From Sinorhizobium sp. 8-89 (GTDB lineage: Bacteria; Pseudomonadota; Alphaproteobacteria; Rhizobiales; Rhizobiaceae): 64,000 nucleotides of DNA. The notes beneath the pieces are model-generated. The model was not told where the DNA came from, made no database searches, and saw only the letters and a program-made list of their open reading frames with translations. The stretch is from NCBI RefSeq assembly GCF_030124325.1, contig NZ_JASKLR010000001.1:708200-772199 (forward strand). The letters are read 5' to 3'. The translations under genes were made by a program, and so were the position numbers. Below, piece by piece: positions 9,052 through 20,279 of this stretch; the stretch's first letter is position 1; each line of letters opens with the position of its first letter.

Positions 9052-9421
9052 CGCGTTCCTCCCAATCTTCGCGACGCTCCTGGCGTCACCATCACCGTCG
9101 GATAAAGCGGGGACAGCTCCGCCTTGCAGAACCGACGCTACTGCACCTAAGGTTTAGGCGCAATGAGAGCTGTTGCAAGCAAATACAGCCTGCGGACCTG
9201 TGTTTGTAGCAGGTCCGCACCCGGCTACAACGGCGTCGGGTTCGACAGCCTCCTTGTTGCATCCGGGCAGGGAAGGGCCGACGCGTCCCGCGCCGGAAGG
9301 GAGCGTCGGCGCGGCAAATGGCCTCCGGCTGGCGGAATTTGCTTGCCAATCCGCGTCCGGCATGATTTGACCGCCGCCTGCGCCGGTCAGTCCGGCCCCA
9401 AGTTTTCAAGACAGGTGATCC
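9052..9421. other. 370-bp region upstream of ribH with two strong hairpins
   Basis: No credible gene. There are two inverted repeats: GCGGACCTG/CAGGTCCGC (9192-9218, 9-bp stem, 9-nt loop) and GCCGACGC/GCGTCGGC (9277-9310) with an inner TCCC/GGGA. The sequence does not match the FMN riboswitch (RFN) core pattern. The region must carry the ribH promoter and that of the divergent cupin gene. Confidence 0.6.
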
Positions 9422-9883
9422 ATGGCGAAGACCAAGTCCGCCCACATTCTGATTGTGGAAGCGCGCTTCTATGATGATATGGCCGACGCATTGCTTGACG
9501 GTGCGAAGCACGCGCTCGATGCAGCCGGCGCGACTTATGATATTGTGACGGTCCCGGGGGCTTTGGAAATTCCCGCAGCGATCGCGATGGCGCTCGACGG
9601 CGCCGATGAGGGCGGCACCGAATATGACGGCTTCGTCGCGCTCGGCATGGTTATCCGCGGCGAGACCTACCATTTCGACATCGTCGCGAACGAATCCTCG
9701 CGCGCCCTTATGGACCTCGCCGTCAGCGAAAGCCTTGCGCTCGGCAACGGCATTCTGACCGTCGAGAACGATGACCAGGCATGGGCGCGCGCCCGCCGGT
9801 CGGAAGGTGACAAGGGTGGCTTCGCCGCGCGCGCGGCGCTGACCATGATCGAACTGAAGAAGAAACTGGGCGTAGAAAAGTGA
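9422..9883 (+). CDS. ribH: 6,7-dimethyl-8-ribityllumazine synthase
   Basis: Condenses the RibD-pathway pyrimidine with 3,4-dihydroxybutanone phosphate to give lumazine, the substrate of riboflavin synthase. It has 153 residues. Family landmarks are [11 protein letters not shown], the phosphate-binding segment [15 protein letters not shown] with its catalytic histidine, and NGILTVEN. It overlaps nusB by 4 bases (GTGA), the ribH–nusB pairing typical of alphaproteobacteria. The long gap upstream suggests its own promoter, apart from the ribD–ribE unit. Confidence 0.96.
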   Translation: MAKTKSAHILIVEARFYDDMADALLDGAKHALDAAGATYDIVTVPGALEIPAAIAMALDGADEGGTEYDGFVALGMVIRGETYHFDIVANESSRALMDLAVSESLALGNGILTVENDDQAWARARRSEGDKGGFAARAALTMIELKKKLGVEK

Positions 9884-10359
9884 CGAAGACTCCCTCGGAT
9901 CAGCCGCTGAAGCAGGTCAACCAGCGGGGTGCCGCGCGCCTCGCAGCCGTCCAGGCGCTTTATCAGATGGATATCGGCGGCACCGGTGTGCTGGAGATCG
10001 TCGCCGAGTACGAAGCGCATCGGCTGGGGCAGGAACTGGACGGCGAGACCTACCTGAAGGCGGATGCCTCGTGGTTTCGTTCGATCGTTTCGGGCGTCGT
10101 GCGCGACCAGCGCATGCTTGACCCGCTGATCGGCGCCGCCCTTCAGGACGACTGGGCACTGTCCAGGCTCGATTCCACGGTGCGCGCGATCCTGCGCGCC
10201 GGCACCTTCGAGATGCTCGAGCGCAAGGACGTTCCGGTTCCGGTGATCGTCACCGAGTATGTCGAGATCGCCAAGGCGTTCTTCGAGGACGAGGAGCCCA
10301 AGCTCGTCAACGCGGTTCTCGACCGGATCGCCAAGCAGGTCCGCGGACAGCGGAAATAG
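9880..10359 (+). CDS. nusB: transcription antitermination factor NusB
   Basis: RNA-binding helical protein that joins NusE (S10) at boxA to prevent early termination in rRNA operons. It has 159 residues. The family pattern [16 protein letters not shown] at the N-terminus and [15 protein letters not shown] near the C-terminus are clear. It uses a GTG start overlapping the ribH stop, so its translation is coupled to ribH. The MFS gene begins 5 bp after its stop. Confidence 0.96.
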   Translation: MTKTPSDQPLKQVNQRGAARLAAVQALYQMDIGGTGVLEIVAEYEAHRLGQELDGETYLKADASWFRSIVSGVVRDQRMLDPLIGAALQDDWALSRLDSTVRAILRAGTFEMLERKDVPVPVIVTEYVEIAKAFFEDEEPKLVNAVLDRIAKQVRGQRK

Positions 10360-10364
10360 CAAAA

Positions 10365-11618
10365 ATGGTGGCAGCGACTGCGGACGACATAGGAGCGGTT
10401 CTCCGTGAGGCACGTCGCAACGTCTTCTTGCTGACCCTTGCGCAAGCGCTGCTCGGTGTTGTCGGACCGATCAGCTTCGCGGTCGGCGGCGTCGCTGGTC
10501 ACCAACTTCTTGGCGAAGACAAGTCGCTCGCGACCGCGCCGCTTACCGGCTTCAACGTGGGCTTGGCGCTTGGCGTCGTCCTCGCAGCGACGCTGTCTCG
10601 GCTGATCGGCAGACGCTTCGCCTTCATCGCCGGCGCCGCCATCGCCGCGCTCGGCGGGTTGATTGCAGCGGCGGCGCTTTTTCGCGACAGCTTCTGGCTG
10701 TTCACGTTCGCTTTGGCCGTTCTCGGCTCCTCCAGCGGCTTCACGCAAAAACTCCGCTTTGCTGCAGCCGATGCGTCACCCACCTTCTACAAGCCCAAAG
10801 CGATTTCCTGGATATTGGGTGGGGGCGTCATCTCCGCGGTACTCGGTCCGCAGATCGTCATCTTCGCGGGCGACTACTTCGCGCCCGTATGGTTTGCCGG
10901 CGCCTTCGTCGCATTGCTGCCGGTTTGCCTTGCGGCCATTGTTTTTTTTGTGCCCCTTCGCCTGCCGGATCTCAGGGGCGTTTCGGATGCGCACGCCGCC
11001 TTGCCGGTTCGGCCGCTTCGCGAGATCGTCGGCAGTCAGCGATTCCTGACCGGTATGATCTGCGGCATTTCCGCCTATACCCTGATGACTTTCATGATGA
11101 CGGGCGCCCCGGTCGCCATGGTTGTCGGTTGCGGCTTCTCGACCGATCTTGCGACCCTCGGAATACAATGGCATGTGCTGGCGATGTTCGGTCCGAGCTT
11201 TGCGACGGGTTGGCTCATCAGCCGCTTCGGCGCCGAGCGTATCGTGGCCTGCGGCTTCCTGCTGCTTCTGGCTTGCGCGGCAGTCGCGCATCTTGGAGTG
11301 GCGCTCTGGAACTTCTGGGGCGCGCTGGTCCTTCTCGGATTCGGCTGGAATTTCGGGTTCATCGGCTCGACAGCGATCATTGCGCAGAGCTATCGGCCGC
11401 AAGAGGCGGACAAGGTTCAGGGCTTCCACGACATCGTGCTGTTTTCGACCGTCGCCGGCGCGTCCTTCGCCTCCGGCAAAGTGCTTTCCGTCTATGGATG
11501 GGACATGCTCAACGCCGTTGTCTGGCCGGTCGCTGGCACCTGCCTGTTCCTCCTTCTCCTGCTGATGCGCACGACTACAGCGTCGCGCGTCTCATCAGAC
11601 GCGCAAAAGACGCTGTAG
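10365..11618 (+). CDS. MFS transporter (YnfM/NreB-like)
   Basis: 417-residue inner-membrane permease with about twelve hydrophobic segments, a weak MFS loop motif between helices 2 and 3 (SRLIGRRFAF) and a matching loop in the second half (SRFGAERIVA). The substrate is unknown. It starts 5 bp after nusB and is probably read through from ribH–nusB. The last 15 codons (TTASRVSSDAQKTL and the TAG) lie inside an intergenic repeat (11575-11678), so the native C-terminus appears to have been replaced when the repeat arrived. Confidence 0.88.
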   Translation: MVAATADDIGAVLREARRNVFLLTLAQALLGVVGPISFAVGGVAGHQLLGEDKSLATAPLTGFNVGLALGVVLAATLSRLIGRRFAFIAGAAIAALGGLIAAAALFRDSFWLFTFALAVLGSSSGFTQKLRFAAADASPTFYKPKAISWILGGGVISAVLGPQIVIFAGDYFAPVWFAGAFVALLPVCLAAIVFFVPLRLPDLRGVSDAHAALPVRPLREIVGSQRFLTGMICGISAYTLMTFMMTGAPVAMVVGCGFSTDLATLGIQWHVLAMFGPSFATGWLISRFGAERIVACGFLLLLACAAVAHLGVALWNFWGALVLLGFGWNFGFIGSTAIIAQSYRPQEADKVQGFHDIVLFSTVAGASFASGKVLSVYGWDMLNAVVWPVAGTCLFLLLLLMRTTTASRVSSDAQKTL

Positions 11619-11678
11619 GACTTTCAATGGCCGCATGTCTTTATCCTCAAATCGGCGACGATTTAAGGAAAACATGCG
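11575..11678 (-). repeat. two-hairpin intergenic repeat, copy 3, overlapping the MFS stop
   Basis: Reverse orientation: CTACAGCGTC / GACGCTGTAG encloses GCGTCTCATCAGACGC (11575-11618), then GCATGTCTTTATCC pairs imperfectly with GGAAAACATGC (up to 11678). The TAG of the closing CTGTAG is the stop codon of the MFS gene. The second hairpin is diverged. Confidence 0.85.
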
Positions 11679-11905
11679 TCAGGCGCGTTGCCGCCTGACG
11701 TCCTGCTCCGGCGGCTTTGCGAAATCAGCCAACTCCTTCCAGACGCCATCACGCCGGTAATTTCAGGGGCTTGACGATCCCTATCCGCGCCCGCACTCTG
11801 GCCGCGCCGTGAGGGGTGCTGCTTGAGGAGGCGGTGCGCGATTCGCGGTTTTGAGGGGCCTGCGGGAGGGAGTGAGCCTGCGGGTGAAACGGAGGATAGT
11901 GCGAA

Positions 11906-14041
11906 ATGACCTTGCTTTTAGGTGTTATCGCATGCGGGTTGCTCGCGGTGGCCTATGCCATCTGGGCGACGCAGTCGGTGCTTGCCGCCGACCAGGGGAA
12001 TGCCCGCATGCAGGAGATCGCAGGCTTTATCAGAGAGGGGGCGCAGGCCTACCTCACACGTCAATATAGGACCATTGCCATCGTCGGTGTCGTTGTCTTC
12101 ATCGCCGCGTGGTTTCTTCTCTCCGGTGCAGCCGCGATCGGCTTCCTGATCGGTGCGGTGTTGTCGGGCGCGGCCGGGTTCATCGGCATGCATGTTTCTG
12201 TCAGGGCCAACGTCCGAACGGCCCAGGCCGCATCGGTCAGCCTTGCCTCCGGTCTCGATATCGCCTTCAAATCGGGCGCGATCACCGGCCTGCTCGTAGC
12301 CGGCTTGGCCCTGCTCGGCGTCTCCGTATACTACCTCATCCTGACCGCGGGCTTCGGACATGACGCCGCCTCGCGCGAGGTTATCGATGCGCTCGTGGCG
12401 CTCGGCTTCGGGGCGTCGCTGATTTCGATCTTCGCCCGTCTCGGCGGTGGCATCTTCACGAAGGGGGCCGATGTCGGCGGCGACCTCGTCGGCAAAGTGG
12501 AGGCCGGCATTCCCGAGGACGATCCGCGCAACCCCGCGACCATTGCGGACAATGTCGGCGACAATGTCGGCGACTGCGCAGGGATGGCGGCGGACCTGTT
12601 CGAGACCTACGCCGTTTCAGTCGTCGCGACCATGGTGCTTGCATCGATCTTCTTCGCGGGTACGCCGCTGCTCGCCACCGTGATGGTCTATCCGCTGGCG
12701 ATCTGCGCCGCCTGTATCATCACCTCGATCATCGGCACCTTCTTCGTCAAGCTCGGCACCAACGGCTCTATCATGGGCGCGCTTTATCGCGGCCTGATCG
12801 TCACCGGTGCGCTGTCGATCATCGGCCTTGGCGCCGCGACGTCGCTGACGATCGGCTGGGGTTCGATCGGGGCCGTCGCGGGCAAGGATGTCACCGGCTG
12901 GGGCCTGTTCATCTGCGGTATCCTGGGCCTTGTGGTCACGGCGCTGATCGTCGTCATCACGGAATACTATACCGGCACCAACAAGCGGCCGGTGAACTCG
13001 ATTGCTCAGGCCTCCGTCACCGGCCACGGCACCAACGTGATCCAGGGGCTCGCCGTCTCGCTCGAGTCGACGGCGCTGCCGGCGATCGTCATCGTCGGCG
13101 GCATCATCGCCACCTACCAGCTTGCCGGCCTCTTCGGTACCGCCATCGCGGTTACCGCCATGCTCGGCCTCGCCGGCATGATCGTGGCGCTCGACGCCTT
13201 CGGCCCGGTCACGGACAATGCCGGCGGTATTGCCGAGATGTCGCATCTGCCGCCGGAAGTGCGCAAATCGACCGACGCACTCGATGCTGTCGGAAACACG
13301 ACCAAGGCCGTAACCAAGGGCTATGCGATCGGCTCTGCGGGTCTTGGTGCCCTTGTGCTCTTCGCGGCCTATTCGAATGACCTCACCTACTTCGCCGCCA
13401 ATGGCGACAAGCATCCCTATTTCGCCGATGTGGGCGTGATCTCGTTTGATCTGTCCAACCCTTATGTCGTCGCCGGCCTGATCTTCGGTGGCCTCATCCC
13501 CTATCTTTTCGGCGGGATTGCCATGACGGCCGTCGGCCGCGCCGGCGGCGCTGTCGTCGAGGAGGTGCGCCGGCAGTTCAAGGAAAAGCCGGGTATCATG
13601 GAAGGCAAGGACAGGCCCGACTATGGTCGCGCCGTCGACATGCTGACCAAGGCGGCGATCCGCGAGATGATTATTCCGTCGCTGCTGCCGGTGCTGGCAC
13701 CGATCGTCGTCTATTTCGGTGTACTGCTGCTTTCCGGATCGAAGGCCTCGGCCTTCGCGGCACTCGGAGCGTCGCTCCTCGGCGTCATCGTCAACGGCCT
13801 TTTCGTAGCCATATCGATGACCTCCGGGGGCGGGGCATGGGACAATGCGAAGAAGAGCTTCGAGGACGGTTTCGTCGATAAGAACGGCACTCGCCACATG
13901 AAGGGTTCCGAGGCTCACAAGGCATCGGTCACCGGCGATACGGTTGGCGATCCCTACAAGGATACGGCCGGTCCGGCGGTCAATCCGGCGATCAAGATCA
14001 CCAATATCGTGGCGCTGCTCTTGCTGGCTGTTCTAGCCTGA
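11906..14041 (+). CDS. hppA: proton-pumping inorganic pyrophosphatase, K+-independent type
   Basis: Membrane-integral enzyme that couples pyrophosphate hydrolysis to proton export. It has 711 residues and about sixteen membrane segments. The substrate site is visible as [13 protein letters not shown] (from about residue 189) followed by [20 protein letters not shown], and a second acidic cluster is DNAGGIAEM. The sequence GNTTKAVT (lysine near residue 467, threonine three on) is the signature of K+-independent enzymes; K+-dependent ones have alanine at that lysine. GGAGG precedes the ATG. It is a single-gene unit with a strong terminator. Confidence 0.97.
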   Translation: MTLLLGVIACGLLAVAYAIWATQSVLAADQGNARMQEIAGFIREGAQAYLTRQYRTIAIVGVVVFIAAWFLLSGAAAIGFLIGAVLSGAAGFIGMHVSVRANVRTAQAASVSLASGLDIAFKSGAITGLLVAGLALLGVSVYYLILTAGFGHDAASREVIDALVALGFGASLISIFARLGGGIFTKGADVGGDLVGKVEAGIPEDDPRNPATIADNVGDNVGDCAGMAADLFETYAVSVVATMVLASIFFAGTPLLATVMVYPLAICAACIITSIIGTFFVKLGTNGSIMGALYRGLIVTGALSIIGLGAATSLTIGWGSIGAVAGKDVTGWGLFICGILGLVVTALIVVITEYYTGTNKRPVNSIAQASVTGHGTNVIQGLAVSLESTALPAIVIVGGIIATYQLAGLFGTAIAVTAMLGLAGMIVALDAFGPVTDNAGGIAEMSHLPPEVRKSTDALDAVGNTTKAVTKGYAIGSAGLGALVLFAAYSNDLTYFAANGDKHPYFADVGVISFDLSNPYVVAGLIFGGLIPYLFGGIAMTAVGRAGGAVVEEVRRQFKEKPGIMEGKDRPDYGRAVDMLTKAAIREMIIPSLLPVLAPIVVYFGVLLLSGSKASAFAALGASLLGVIVNGLFVAISMTSGGGAWDNAKKSFEDGFVDKNGTRHMKGSEAHKASVTGDTVGDPYKDTAGPAVNPAIKITNIVALLLLAVLA

Positions 14042-14060
14042 TCGCGTCTCTTTGAAAACG

Positions 14061-14093
14061 AAGGCCCGCGAACCTGGTTCGCGGGCCTTTTTG
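14061..14093 (+). terminator. rho-independent terminator after hppA
   Basis: AGGCCCGCGAAC and GTTCGCGGGCCT form a near-perfect 12-bp stem followed by TTTTT. The run of A's on the left is short, so it works mainly for hppA. Confidence 0.92.
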
Positions 14094-14131
14094 CGTGTTA
14101 CGGCTGACTAAGATCATTTCCTGGAATTGCT

Positions 14132-14641
14132 TTAGTTCTTGCCGAAGTCCCTGAAAAGGTTTCGCGCCGCAGCCTGTCCAGCGCCGGGGCCGGACAGGAG
14201 TTGGCCAAGGAAGCTCGTTTCCTTGCCGCCGGTCGGCGTGGTGCGCGACAGCATGTCGACGACCTTGCCGTCCTGAAGCGTGTAGTGTGCGAGTTGGCTG
14301 ACGACGCCTTCCTTGTCGAAATAGACGGCGAGGATCGACTGGTCGATGATCTTCGGCTTCATGAAGGCGACGGGCCGCTTGCGCGTCTGCGAGATGTAAT
14401 AGAAGACCTCGTTGTCGAAAGTCGCGGTCGTCGACGGCGTGCCCAGAGAGAGCAGCACCTGCTCGCGGCTCGATCCGACTGGAACGAGGTTCAGCGTTTC
14501 CTGGTCAACGACGTAGCCCTGATGCAGGACCTCGCCGACATTCGCCGTCGTGCAGGCGGCAAGCGTGGTTGCGCAAAGGGAAGCCACGAGCACGGCACGG
14601 CCCAGAACATTCAGGTTTGATATTATATACCGCTTCGTCAA
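14132..14641 (-). CDS. bamE: outer-membrane assembly lipoprotein BamE (SmpA/OmlA)
   Basis: Part of the BAM complex that inserts beta-barrel proteins into the outer membrane. It has 169 residues. A lipoprotein signal ends at LAAC-T (lipobox near residue 30), and the SmpA/OmlA domain shows LVPVGSSREQVLLSLGTPS and DNEVFYYISQ. No ATG fits between the signal and far upstream sequence; the TTG at 14641 with AGGGGA about 8 nt upstream puts the signal peptide correctly at the N-terminus. An ATG at 14812 would add 57 unlikely residues and run into the divergent gene. Confidence 0.88.
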   Translation of the reverse strand: MTKRYIISNLNVLGRAVLVASLCATTLAACTTANVGEVLHQGYVVDQETLNLVPVGSSREQVLLSLGTPSTTATFDNEVFYYISQTRKRPVAFMKPKIIDQSILAVYFDKEGVVSQLAHYTLQDGKVVDMLSRTTPTGGKETSFLGQLLSGPGAGQAAARNLFRDFGKN

Positions 14642-14777
14642 GGACTGTTCCCCTGGAGTAACGATGGCAGATCCGCCATTGCAATTCGTGCCTGCTTCGG
14701 TAAACCAGCTTCGGCTATCATGCAATAACGTCGTGGGCGCCGCCCACATTTCGAGAAAGCCAGAGCTGGGCTTTGTG

Positions 14778-15314
14778 ATGATTTTGGGACTGTTCAAGAG
14801 AAAAAGCGGCAATATTGCGATTGTGGAGCGTCAGTATGCGTTGCTGACCGCAGCCGCGCGCCAGCCGTTTCTGTACACCGACCTCGCTGTGCCCGACACG
14901 GTCATGGGCCGCTTCGAGATGTTGTCGGCTATCCTGATTCTGTATTTTCGGCGGACACGTGCCTCCGCGCGGACGGGTCAGGAGATCGCTCAGGAAATCG
15001 TCGATGCCTTTTTCGAAGACGTCGATCACTCGATCCGCGAACTCGGTGTCGGTGATGCGGGTGTCCCGAAGAAGATGAAGAAGCTCGCTGGCATGTTCTA
15101 TGGCCGGCTCGAGTCCTATGCCGCCGCGCTTGAGCAGGGGGATGGCCGCGCCTTGGCCGACGCGCTTCTGCGCAACTTCCACCCCGATGCCGGGGAAACG
15201 CCATCGATGGACGGACTGGCGGCTTACCTTCTGGCGGTCGAAGCGGCTTTGTCCGCTACGCCGGAGGAGGTGGTCGAAACGGGCCAGTTGCGCATACCGC
15301 CGGCTGGGGCGTAA
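14778..15314 (+). CDS. ubiquinol-cytochrome c chaperone (CBP3/UQCC1 family)
   Basis: Assembly factor for cytochrome b of the bc1 complex, known from mitochondrial Cbp3 and its alphaproteobacterial relatives. It has 178 residues. The family shows here as LYTDLAVPDTVMGRFEMLS, QEIVDAFFEDVDHSIRELGVGD and VPKKMKKLAGMFYGR. The ATG at 14778 was chosen since the family begins about here (MILGLFKRKSG); the frame is open further upstream but that part runs antisense through bamE. It is divergent from bamE with 136 bp between. DUF177 follows 83 bp on. Confidence 0.88.
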   Translation: MILGLFKRKSGNIAIVERQYALLTAAARQPFLYTDLAVPDTVMGRFEMLSAILILYFRRTRASARTGQEIAQEIVDAFFEDVDHSIRELGVGDAGVPKKMKKLAGMFYGRLESYAAALEQGDGRALADALLRNFHPDAGETPSMDGLAAYLLAVEAALSATPEEVVETGQLRIPPAGA

Positions 15315-15397
15315 TAGACCGGTATTGATGCCGCCCGACGCTGGGCGGCTGCATCCGCGGCTTGGGCGTTCCGATGCCCGCGAGGAAGGATCCTGTC

Positions 15398-15949
15398 ATG
15401 AGAGACGATAGCAAACCGGCGTTCTCCTACCCGGTGAAGGTAGGGCATATCTCGGCAAATGCGGTCAGCGTCCATCTTTCGGCCAACGAGGCCGAGCGCC
15501 GTGCGCTCGCCAACCTCTGGAATGTCGACGAGGTACTTTCGCTCGATGCCGACCTCCAGATCGCGCGCTGGAAGAAGGACGGAGTGAAGATCAAGGGTGA
15601 CGTCGCTGCTCGCATTGTCCAGTCCTGCGTCGTGACGCTCGAACCCGTCGAGGCGGACATAAACGAGCCGGTCGAGGCGATTTTTGTACCGGAAGGATCG
15701 CGGCTTGCGCGCCAGGCACAAAATGATGGTGGCGAGATGGTGCTCAATCCGGACGGTCCGGACATTCCCGAAACCTTTTCCGGTGACACGATCGATGCCG
15801 GCGTCGTCGTCAGCGAACATGTCGCCCTCGCAATAGACCCCTATCCGCGCAAGGAAGGCGTCGTCTTCGGCGAGCGTATCGAAAGCTCTGCAGCGGATGA
15901 CAAGCGACCGAACCCGTTTGCAGCGCTGAGGGACTGGAAAAAGGATTGA
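15398..15949 (+). CDS. DUF177/YceD family protein
   Basis: 183 residues. The DUF177 core is visible as [22 protein letters not shown], with a C-terminal motif [13 protein letters not shown] typical of the family. Relatives are implicated in 23S rRNA or ribosomal protein accumulation in plants and bacteria, but the precise role is uncertain. In many bacteria it precedes rpmF and plsX; here it goes straight to plsX, as usual in Rhizobiales. The ATG at 15398 has AAGGATCC upstream; an ATG at 15374 is the alternative. Confidence 0.88.
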   Translation: MRDDSKPAFSYPVKVGHISANAVSVHLSANEAERRALANLWNVDEVLSLDADLQIARWKKDGVKIKGDVAARIVQSCVVTLEPVEADINEPVEAIFVPEGSRLARQAQNDGGEMVLNPDGPDIPETFSGDTIDAGVVVSEHVALAIDPYPRKEGVVFGERIESSAADDKRPNPFAALRDWKKD

Positions 15950-16148
15950 AACGGCGAAAGCCGGGTCTACAATTCGGTTGTCACGCAGACGAAAAGCAGT
16001 ATTTTGGCCCCGACTCCAGCCGATGGGGCCGATGCGCCGAGACGTCGCATGTTGGCTCAAGCGTCAGAAGGAACAGGAATCGCCCCGCGTGAAACGGATA
16101 CGCAGGGGCGAGGCGCGTTGTGTGGCAGGAAAAAAGGATAAGACACGC

Positions 16149-17192
16149 GTGGTCAGAATTTCACTTGACGTGATGGGGGGCGACTATGGTCCTGAAGTCG
16201 TTATCCCGGGCGCAGCAAGGGCGCTCGAACGTCACCCGGACATTCGATTCGTCTTGTTCGGCCAGGAAGCGCAATGCGTCGAGCTTCTGGCCAAATATCC
16301 CAAGCTGAAGGCAGCGAGCACGTTCAACGATTGCGAAATCGCCGTTGGCATGGACGAGAAGCCCAGCCAGGCGCTCCGGCGCGGACGCGGCAAGTCGAGC
16401 ATGTGGAAGGCGATCGACGCGATCAACGCCGGCGAGGCGGACGTGGTCGTTTCCGCAGGCAATACCGGCGCGCTGATGGCGATGTCCGTCTTCTGTCTCA
16501 GAACCATGCAGGGGATCCAGCGCCCTGCGATCGCCGCGATCTGGCCGACGCTCAAGGGGGAAAGCATCGTCCTCGACGTGGGCGCGACGATTGGCGCGGA
16601 CGCGCAGCAGCTCATGGATTTCGCCTTGATGGGCGGCGCGATGGCGCGTGCGTTGTTCGAAGTCGAACATCCTTCGGTCGGCCTCCTCAACGTCGGCGTT
16701 GAAGAAATCAAGGGCCAGGAAGAGGTCAAGGAGGCCGGGCGGCTCATCCGCGAGGCCAATATCGAGGGCATTGATTACTACGGTTTTGTCGAAGGCGACG
16801 ATATCGGCCGGGGAACCGTCGATGTCGTCGTCACCGAGGGCTTCTCGGGCAACATCGCCCTGAAGGCGGCCGAAGGAACGGCTCGCCAGATTGCCGAATA
16901 TCTGCGCGCGGCCATGTCGCGCACACTGCTCGCGAAGATTGGTTACGTATTCGCCAAGGGCGCTTTCGACCGGCTGCGTGAAAAGATGGACCCGCGGAAG
17001 GTCAACGGCGGCGTGTTTCTCGGCCTCAATGGCGTTGTCATCAAGAGCCATGGTGGCACGGACGCCGAGGGCTTCGCGGCCGCAATCGATGTCGGCTACG
17101 ACATGGTAAAGAACGGCCTCAAGGCCAAAATTGAGAGCGACCTGGCGAAATATCACGGCGCGCAGCCGTCCGAAGCCTTCCCGCCGGCATGA
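16149..17192 (+). CDS. plsX: phosphate acyltransferase PlsX
   Basis: Makes acyl-phosphate from acyl-ACP, the first step of the PlsX/PlsY route to phosphatidic acid. It has 347 residues from the chosen GTG. The family opens [14 protein letters not shown] and shows [36 protein letters not shown] and [11 protein letters not shown]. The GTG at 16149 matches where the conserved protein begins, with AAAAAGGATAAG upstream. In-frame GTGs at 16089 and 16122 and an ATG at 15978 would add unconserved basic residues. fabH follows after 18 bp, so membrane lipid and fatty-acid initiation genes are coupled. Confidence 0.94.
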   Translation: MVRISLDVMGGDYGPEVVIPGAARALERHPDIRFVLFGQEAQCVELLAKYPKLKAASTFNDCEIAVGMDEKPSQALRRGRGKSSMWKAIDAINAGEADVVVSAGNTGALMAMSVFCLRTMQGIQRPAIAAIWPTLKGESIVLDVGATIGADAQQLMDFALMGGAMARALFEVEHPSVGLLNVGVEEIKGQEEVKEAGRLIREANIEGIDYYGFVEGDDIGRGTVDVVVTEGFSGNIALKAAEGTARQIAEYLRAAMSRTLLAKIGYVFAKGAFDRLREKMDPRKVNGGVFLGLNGVVIKSHGGTDAEGFAAAIDVGYDMVKNGLKAKIESDLAKYHGAQPSEAFPPA

Positions 17193-17210
17193 ATGATGAG
17201 GTTTGAGTAA

Positions 17211-18182
<972 letters not shown>

Positions 18183-18276
18183 AGAAAATAATGAAGCACC
18201 GCAGGCGCTTGACCGCAAAAGGCAAGGGCAATAGTCTTCGAGCGCTGATCGGCATGCCAGACATCGGTGGGGGAAG

Positions 18277-18615
18277 ATGAGCGGAAAAACAGTAACTCGG
18301 GCGGACTTGGCTGAGTCGGTCTTTCGCAAGGTGGGCCTGTCTCGCACAGAGTCGGCCGAACTCGTGGAAACAGTCATTGACGAGATATGCAACGCAATCG
18401 TGCGTGGCGAGAGCGTGAAACTGTCTTCCTTTGCAACGTTTCAGGTGCGCGACAAGAACGAGCGCATCGGTCGCAATCCGAAAACCGGCGAGGAAGTTCC
18501 GATTTCACCGCGCCGGGTGATGACCTTCAAGGCGTCGAACGTGTTGAAGCAGCGCGTGCTGAAGGCGCATTTGACCCGCAAGGCCAAGCAGAAGCCGGCC
18601 TCTCCGGCATCCTGA
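18277..18615 (+). CDS. ihfA: integration host factor alpha subunit
   Basis: DNA-bending nucleoid protein that pairs with IhfB. It has 112 residues. The HU/IHF fold shows as [20 protein letters not shown] and the DNA-arm signature [24 protein letters not shown] basic tail of about 20 residues ([14 protein letters not shown]) extends beyond E. coli IhfA, as seen in rhizobia. The gene precedes a MerR regulator as in most alphaproteobacteria. Confidence 0.95.
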   Translation: MSGKTVTRADLAESVFRKVGLSRTESAELVETVIDEICNAIVRGESVKLSSFATFQVRDKNERIGRNPKTGEEVPISPRRVMTFKASNVLKQRVLKAHLTRKAKQKPASPAS

Positions 18616-18751
18616 CCTCTTGCTCGAAACCACAAATGTGGTTGAAAACCTGTCCATAACCCATTGAAATGGGCGCGACTCGTGCGATCATCGAGCGGTG
18701 ACCCGTCCATTGCGGCGCTGACATGCCGCGTGATCTGTAAATGGGGATGAT

Positions 18752-19285
18752 ATGGACAAAAGCCCGGACGCCTTCCGCACAATCAGCGAGGTCGCAGACG
18801 AGCTCGATCTGCCTCAGCATGTCCTGCGGTTCTGGGAGACGCGGTTCCAGCAGATCAAGCCGATGAAGCGCGGCGGCGGACGGCGGTACTATCGCCCGGA
18901 GGATGTCGATCTCCTCAAGGGCATTCGCCACCTCCTTTATGATCATGGCTACACGATCAAGGGCGTGCAAAAGCTGCTCAAGGCCAACGGCAACAAGTTC
19001 GTCGCGGCGATTGCAAGCGGCGATCTCGCGACCGTCGAGGCACTTGCCGCTTCCAGCAATGAAGAGCCGCAGCCGCCGAAGGTCGGCGTCGCGGACGAAG
19101 ACCAGATCGTTGGCCGCGCGAAGGCGCCGGCAGGCCGGCGGTTCTTCGCCTTCGGCGGCGGTGGCGACGACGCCGCGGAGATATCGATCGGCAAGACTTC
19201 CGTAAGCAAGGAAGACCGCGCGCTTTTGCAGGAAGCGCTTTACGATCTTTTGGAATGCAAGCGGTTGCTCGATCAGGTTCGATAA
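18752..19285 (+). CDS. MerR-family transcriptional regulator
   Basis: 177 residues. N-terminal MerR winged helix: [24 protein letters not shown] then [19 protein letters not shown]. The middle and C-terminal part is low-complexity and lacks the cysteines of metal-sensing MerR proteins, so the effector is unknown. This family sits next to ihfA across alphaproteobacteria. The gap of 136 bp after ihfA leaves room for a separate promoter. Confidence 0.92.
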   Translation: MDKSPDAFRTISEVADELDLPQHVLRFWETRFQQIKPMKRGGGRRYYRPEDVDLLKGIRHLLYDHGYTIKGVQKLLKANGNKFVAAIASGDLATVEALAASSNEEPQPPKVGVADEDQIVGRAKAPAGRRFFAFGGGGDDAAEISIGKTSVSKEDRALLQEALYDLLECKRLLDQVR

Positions 19286-19340
19286 TATTTGACCCGGCGA
19301 GGCTCAATGAGCCTGGGGGCCGCCGGCCGCAGGGGTTAGC

Positions 19341-19745
19341 CTATTTTGGTTCGTGCCGCTTGGAGGCGCCATTAACTTGCTGGTCCGGAACGGACACGAA
19401 GGTGGGGAAATGAATATGTTCGAGGATCGCAAGACCCTTTTCCCCGCCCCCAGTCTTTGCTGCCGGCGCGATTTGCATTGTGGCGGAGAGATCCTCAAGA
19501 TATTCCAGCGCCTCATGGATCGCCAGTAACGTTGACATCCTGCCATCGGCCTCGCCTGCCTGCTGCAGGTCGTGCCTTGTATTCTCCACCATCTCTCTGA
19601 CGAAGCCTCGCGGGTCATCACTCTGGGAAGCGGCCCACTGGAGGAGACGGCGCATCATGGATTCATTTACACGCAAGGCGGCCACGGTTTGGCCCAGGAG
19701 GAGCGTCAGTTTCTGAAGCTTGTCTGCGTCTATTTTCCGGGACAT
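19341..19745 (-). CDS. hypothetical protein, helical, unknown function
   Basis: 134 residues, no signal peptide or membrane segment. It is largely helical with a leucine/glutamine-rich N-terminus (DADKLQKLTLLLGQTVAAL) and a short tail ending ASKRHEPK. No family recognised. Coding is supported by length, third-position GC bias like its neighbours and a GGAAAG about 9 nt before the ATG. It is convergent with the MerR gene (55-bp gap) and stands before tRNA-Pro on the opposite strand. Confidence 0.65.
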   Translation of the reverse strand: MSRKIDADKLQKLTLLLGQTVAALRVNESMMRRLLQWAASQSDDPRGFVREMVENTRHDLQQAGEADGRMSTLLAIHEALEYLEDLSATMQIAPAAKTGGGEKGLAILEHIHFPTFVSVPDQQVNGASKRHEPK

Positions 19746-19975
19746 CTGGATATCTTTCCGCCCTTTGGTTTCCTCTTCCGGAGCTTAGCCCAAGGTCGGT
19801 GAAATGCTCGGCGGCTCTGCACCGACAGAGGCCGAACGGCCCGGTGCAGGTTTTGTTCCCGGTGTGCTTGGTCGCGTGCTGTGATCCATTTCCAGGCAGT
19901 CGTTTCCTTTTTCCTGTCGATACCCAAATTCGGGCTTGCGCTCCAAGCGTTGAGAATATAGGGGTTTCCTCGGTT

Positions 19976-20052
<77 letters not shown>

Positions 20053-20279
20053 TTTTACACATTCGGCAAAACGCACTTCATGATCTCTGTTCGCTTGCGT
20101 CGCCGCCGAAGAAATCCCCACCACCCGATAAGTTAAATCCGAAGCATTGTGCCATTGGCCACGCGTCGTGGCGCCGCGTGGGAATTCTGGCGCGTCCGGC
20201 GGTCAAGTGAACAGGTTTGTGATTTGGACGAGGCCACTGCGGCGGATAGACTACGCGTGCAACAACAAGGAGAAGCCGT

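Noticed and set aside
9052-9421. FMN riboswitch upstream of ribH
   Set aside because: The conserved RFN core segments are not present; only generic hairpins are seen.
12617-13918. 433-codon minus-strand frame within hppA
   Set aside because: Antisense shadow; highly charged, no homology pattern, and hppA is certain.
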